NCBI RefSeq assembly: GCF_001651855.1
Contig: NZ_LNQC01000045.1
Span: 186,001 to 250,000 of the forward strand
DNA from: Sinorhizobium americanum
GTDB taxonomy: Bacteria; Pseudomonadota; Alphaproteobacteria; Rhizobiales; Rhizobiaceae
Reading direction: 5' to 3'
Length of the DNA stretch: 64,000 nucleotides
The notes beneath the pieces are model-generated. The model was given only the letters and a program-made list of their open reading frames with translations, did no database searches and was not told the origin of the DNA. Within the stretch, counting starts at the first letter, position 1. Each line of letters starts with the position of its first letter. The position numbers and the translations under genes are program-made. Shown here piece by piece: positions 61,927-64,000 of the stretch.

Positions 61927-62886
61927 TCACCAATCATGTCGTCTGGCTGACGCCATTTGGTCGGGCGCGATCTTGCGTTCCTGCTCTGCCACTTCGCGCA
62001 GCCAATCCCGAAGAACACAAGCTGCAGCCGACAGTTCGCGGTTGTTGTTGGTCGTCAGATAGTAAGCGCCTGGTGCCGGGATCATCAGCTCCGTGAGCCT
62101 TACGAGCTTTCCCTCGTCGATGAGATGGCCGACCAGCCGCTCCCAGCCTACAGCGACGCCTTGGTCCGCCATGGCGGCCTGTAAGGCGACAGTGAATCTG
62201 CTGAATCTCCGGCCACTGCTCAGGGCATGGGGAATCCCGGCACGCAACAGCACCTCTTCCCATCCGGCCCAATCCGGATCGCCCCAAGCCACATGCAGAT
62301 GGGGCAATTCCGCCAGCTCTGCTGCGGTCACGCCCTGGTGTTCTGCCGCAAATCCCGGCCCGCAGACAGGGTAAATCACGTCGTCGAACAGCAGCTCGGC
62401 CGTCTCGTCTAGCCATGCACCGAAACCGTAGCGTATCCGCAACTCGACCTCGGATCGCCGATAATCCTTGGCATTGTCGGAAATCAGATGATCGACCGCG
62501 ATGTCCGGGTATCGCCGCCAGAAATCCGGCATTCTCGGGATCAGCCACATTGTCGCGAAGGCGTCGGTGCAGGCGATCGTTACATTGCGGACCTGGTCGC
62601 CGCGCTTGATGGCGCGCACCACGTCCGATGCCTTGGAAAAACCGCTCGCCAAGACACTGTACAGCTCTTCCCCTGCGGGGGTGAGCGCGACGCCCTTTGC
62701 GTTCCGCACAAACAGCGGCACGCCAACCTCTTCTTCGATCGCCTTTATTTGTCTGCTGACCGCGCCAGGCGTCACGTTCAACTCGCTTGCTGCCAATTTG
62801 AAGCTTAGATGGCGCGCAGACGCCTCGAAAACGGCAAGTGTAGTGAGTGACGGAAGGTCGTAGAACCTACGAACCATTTGGCCCAA
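61927..62886 (-). CDS. LysR-family regulator (GcvA-like)
   Basis: The 319-residue protein starts MGQMVRRFYDLPSLTTLAVF EASARHLSFKLAASELNVTP GAVSRQIKAIEEEVGVPLFV, the winged helix-turn-helix and linker of the GcvA subgroup. An effector-binding domain follows (VTIACTDAFATMWLIPRMPD, GYGVAVG-like MADQGVAVGWERLVGHLI). It diverges from the MttB-family gene with 156 bases between and lies next to the betaine-type transporter. It is probably their regulator. An atypical start is not needed, as ATG 62886 fits family alignments. Confidence 0.92.
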   Translation of the reverse strand: MGQMVRRFYDLPSLTTLAVFEASARHLSFKLAASELNVTPGAVSRQIKAIEEEVGVPLFVRNAKGVALTPAGEELYSVLASGFSKASDVVRAIKRGDQVRNVTIACTDAFATMWLIPRMPDFWRRYPDIAVDHLISDNAKDYRRSEVELRIRYGFGAWLDETAELLFDDVIYPVCGPGFAAEHQGVTAAELAELPHLHVAWGDPDWAGWEEVLLRAGIPHALSSGRRFSRFTVALQAAMADQGVAVGWERLVGHLIDEGKLVRLTELMIPAPGAYYLTTNNNRELSAAACVLRDWLREVAEQERKIAPDQMASARRHDW

Positions 62887-63042
62887 CTCCCGGATCGGTA
62901 GGAACGCCGCACGCTAGCATAATAGTCAACTGCCGCGTGAGACTTTTGCATTTGGTTATTCCAGACGGCTCGGTCATTAGTCTAGTCCGTGCGCGACGTC
63001 GACCTTCCGCACACGAGAAACACTGCAGGGAGAACAGGCGCT

Positions 63043-64000
63043 ATGAACGTGCAAGCCAACACGGCAAGAAGGGGCGGCCGAGACGCCCGTCGTGTGCTCC
63101 GGACCACTCCGAAATTCCAGATGTTTCCGACGCTCAGGCGTGGCCTCCCCGACACGGCGCCCATGAACGAGGAGCAGATCGAGCGCATTCACACCGCCTC
63201 GATGGACATCCTGGAGGAAGTGGGTGTTGTGTTCCGCGACCCGATCGCGCTGGAGGACTGGAAGCGCGCCGGCGCGGACGTCCGGGGTGAGCGCGTCCAT
63301 CTCGACCGGGCGCTCGTCATGGACCTCATCAAGACGATCCCGCCCGAAATCAAATATTATGCCCGCAACCCCGAGAACAACGTCGAACTCGGAGGCAAGA
63401 AGTCGATCTTCGTGCCAATGACGGGCGCGCCCTATATGCGCGACCTCGACGACGTCCGCCGCGGCCCGACGATCGCCGACCTCGGCACCTTCCACAAACT
63501 GGCCCACATGATGCCGGCGCTGCATTCGTCAGCGCATCACATCGTCGAGCCGATGGACATCGTGGTGGCCCACCGCCATCTCCACATCACCTATTCATCG
63601 ATGAAGTACTCGGACAAGATGTTCATGGGGATGACCACGTCGCCCAAGAACGCCGAGGACGTGCTCGACATGTGCGCCATCCTGTTCGGCGCGGAGTTCC
63701 TCGAAACGCATGCCGTCGCTACCGGCAACTGCAACGGCAACTCCCCACTGGTTTGGGACCAGACCATGCTGGGCGCCATGCGGGCGTTCAATCGGCGAAA
63801 CCAGCCGGTTCTCTGCTCTCCGTTCGTCCTGGGCGGCGCAAACACCCCCGCGTCCACCGCCGCTGCCGTCGCGCAGCTCAACGCCGAAGCCCTTTCTGCG
63901 CTTGCATATACCCAAGTCGTGCGCCGCGGATGCCCGGCGATCTATGGCCACTACTTGTCGACCGTTTCGATGCAGTCGGGTGCGCCGATGGCCGGAACGC
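63043..64000 (+). CDS. MttB-family (trimethylamine/glycine betaine) methyltransferase, 5' part
   Basis: The plus-strand frame is open from ATG 63043 (ribosome-binding site gggaga) to the window edge, giving 319 residues. It reads MNVQANTARRGGRDARRVLR, then HTASMDILEEVGVVFRDPIA, GAPYMRDLDDVRRGPTIADL, ATGNCNGNSPLVWDQTMLGA and LGGANTPASTAAAVAQLNAE, which are conserved in the MttB family. These enzymes transfer methyl from TMA or betaines to a corrinoid protein. Rhizobial members are usually of the non-pyrrolysine type (glycine betaine). The region of the possible pyrrolysine codon (about residue 330) lies beyond the window, so this cannot be checked here. Confidence 0.88.
   Translation, partial: MNVQANTARRGGRDARRVLRTTPKFQMFPTLRRGLPDTAPMNEEQIERIHTASMDILEEVGVVFRDPIALEDWKRAGADVRGERVHLDRALVMDLIKTIPPEIKYYARNPENNVELGGKKSIFVPMTGAPYMRDLDDVRRGPTIADLGTFHKLAHMMPALHSSAHHIVEPMDIVVAHRHLHITYSSMKYSDKMFMGMTTSPKNAEDVLDMCAILFGAEFLETHAVATGNCNGNSPLVWDQTMLGAMRAFNRRNQPVLCSPFVLGGANTPASTAAAVAQLNAEALSALAYTQVVRRGCPAIYGHYLSTVSMQSGAPMAGT

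Noticed and set aside
61696-61950. 84-codon plus-strand frame between the ABC permease and LysR genes
   Set aside because: No ribosome-binding site, no known family, and it runs into the 3' end of the LysR gene. The composition is ambiguous on both strands.

Overview
The window is about 62% GC by eye, densely coded, and looks like chromosomal DNA of a Sinorhizobium/Ensifer species (Alphaproteobacteria, Rhizobiales). The main evidence is a complete rkp-1 surface-polysaccharide region in the order described for S. meliloti and S. fredii (rkpU, rkpAGHIJ, kpsF). Supporting evidence is a fused secDF, UPF0262 and DUF2948 genes beside hisD and murA, and palindromic intergenic repeats of the Sinorhizobium type. 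I cannot fix the species.

Layout. 0-7.2 kb: a polar amino-acid ABC importer with an M20 amidohydrolase on the minus strand, divergent from a TetR regulator and a transaminase/decarboxylase pair resembling AruH-AruI (arginine transaminase pathway). 7.4-11.2 kb: secDF and small ORFs. 11.5-26.9 kb: kpsF, rkpJ, rkpI, rkpH, rkpG, the 2499-residue polyketide synthase rkpA, and the divergent exporter gene rkpU. 27-29 kb: NAD salvage (pncA, pncB). 30-32.4 kb: a class A penicillin-binding protein. 32.4-33.4 kb: a gene-poor stretch at the 3' end of a tRNA-Thr gene. 33.7-39.8 kb: housekeeping genes (murA, hisD, a small phosphatase, infA, maf, yacG, tRNA-Phe). An insertion-sequence relic marks the end of this core block. 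40-45 kb: a GlxA/GbdR-like regulator, an orphan betaine-type binding protein, an iron-sulfur flavoprotein of the TMA-dehydrogenase/N-demethylase type, and a GXWXG protein. 45-46 kb: small stress-type genes. 46.3-50.4 kb: an ECF sigma/anti-sigma locus. 50.4-53.7 kb: a CPA2 antiporter and the TIGR02588/TIGR02587 membrane pair. 54-58 kb: a sugar-type ABC importer with enlarged permeases and no ATPase. 58-59.2 kb: a hydrolase-OsmC fusion. 59.5-64 kb: betaine-type ABC permease and ATPase genes, a LysR regulator and the start of an MttB-family methyltransferase gene.

The best candidate for an undescribed system is 46.3-50.4 kb. An ECF sigma factor and a membrane anti-sigma factor sit among three genes. 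These are a secreted subtilisin-like protease, an exported protein made largely of thirteen NSSS repeats, and a conserved protein of unknown function. Each of the three has, at a sensible distance upstream, the same promoter-like element GGAATAGA-N12-CCGTT (GGAAT-N16-CGTT). I found no other copy in the window. I read this as a local ECF regulon for an exported protease and a low-complexity exported protein.

A second theme is methylated-amine (betaine-like) catabolism, split between 40-45 kb and 59.5-64 kb. One half has a binding protein and a demethylase but no permease or ATPase. The other has permease, ATPase and methyltransferase genes but no binding protein.
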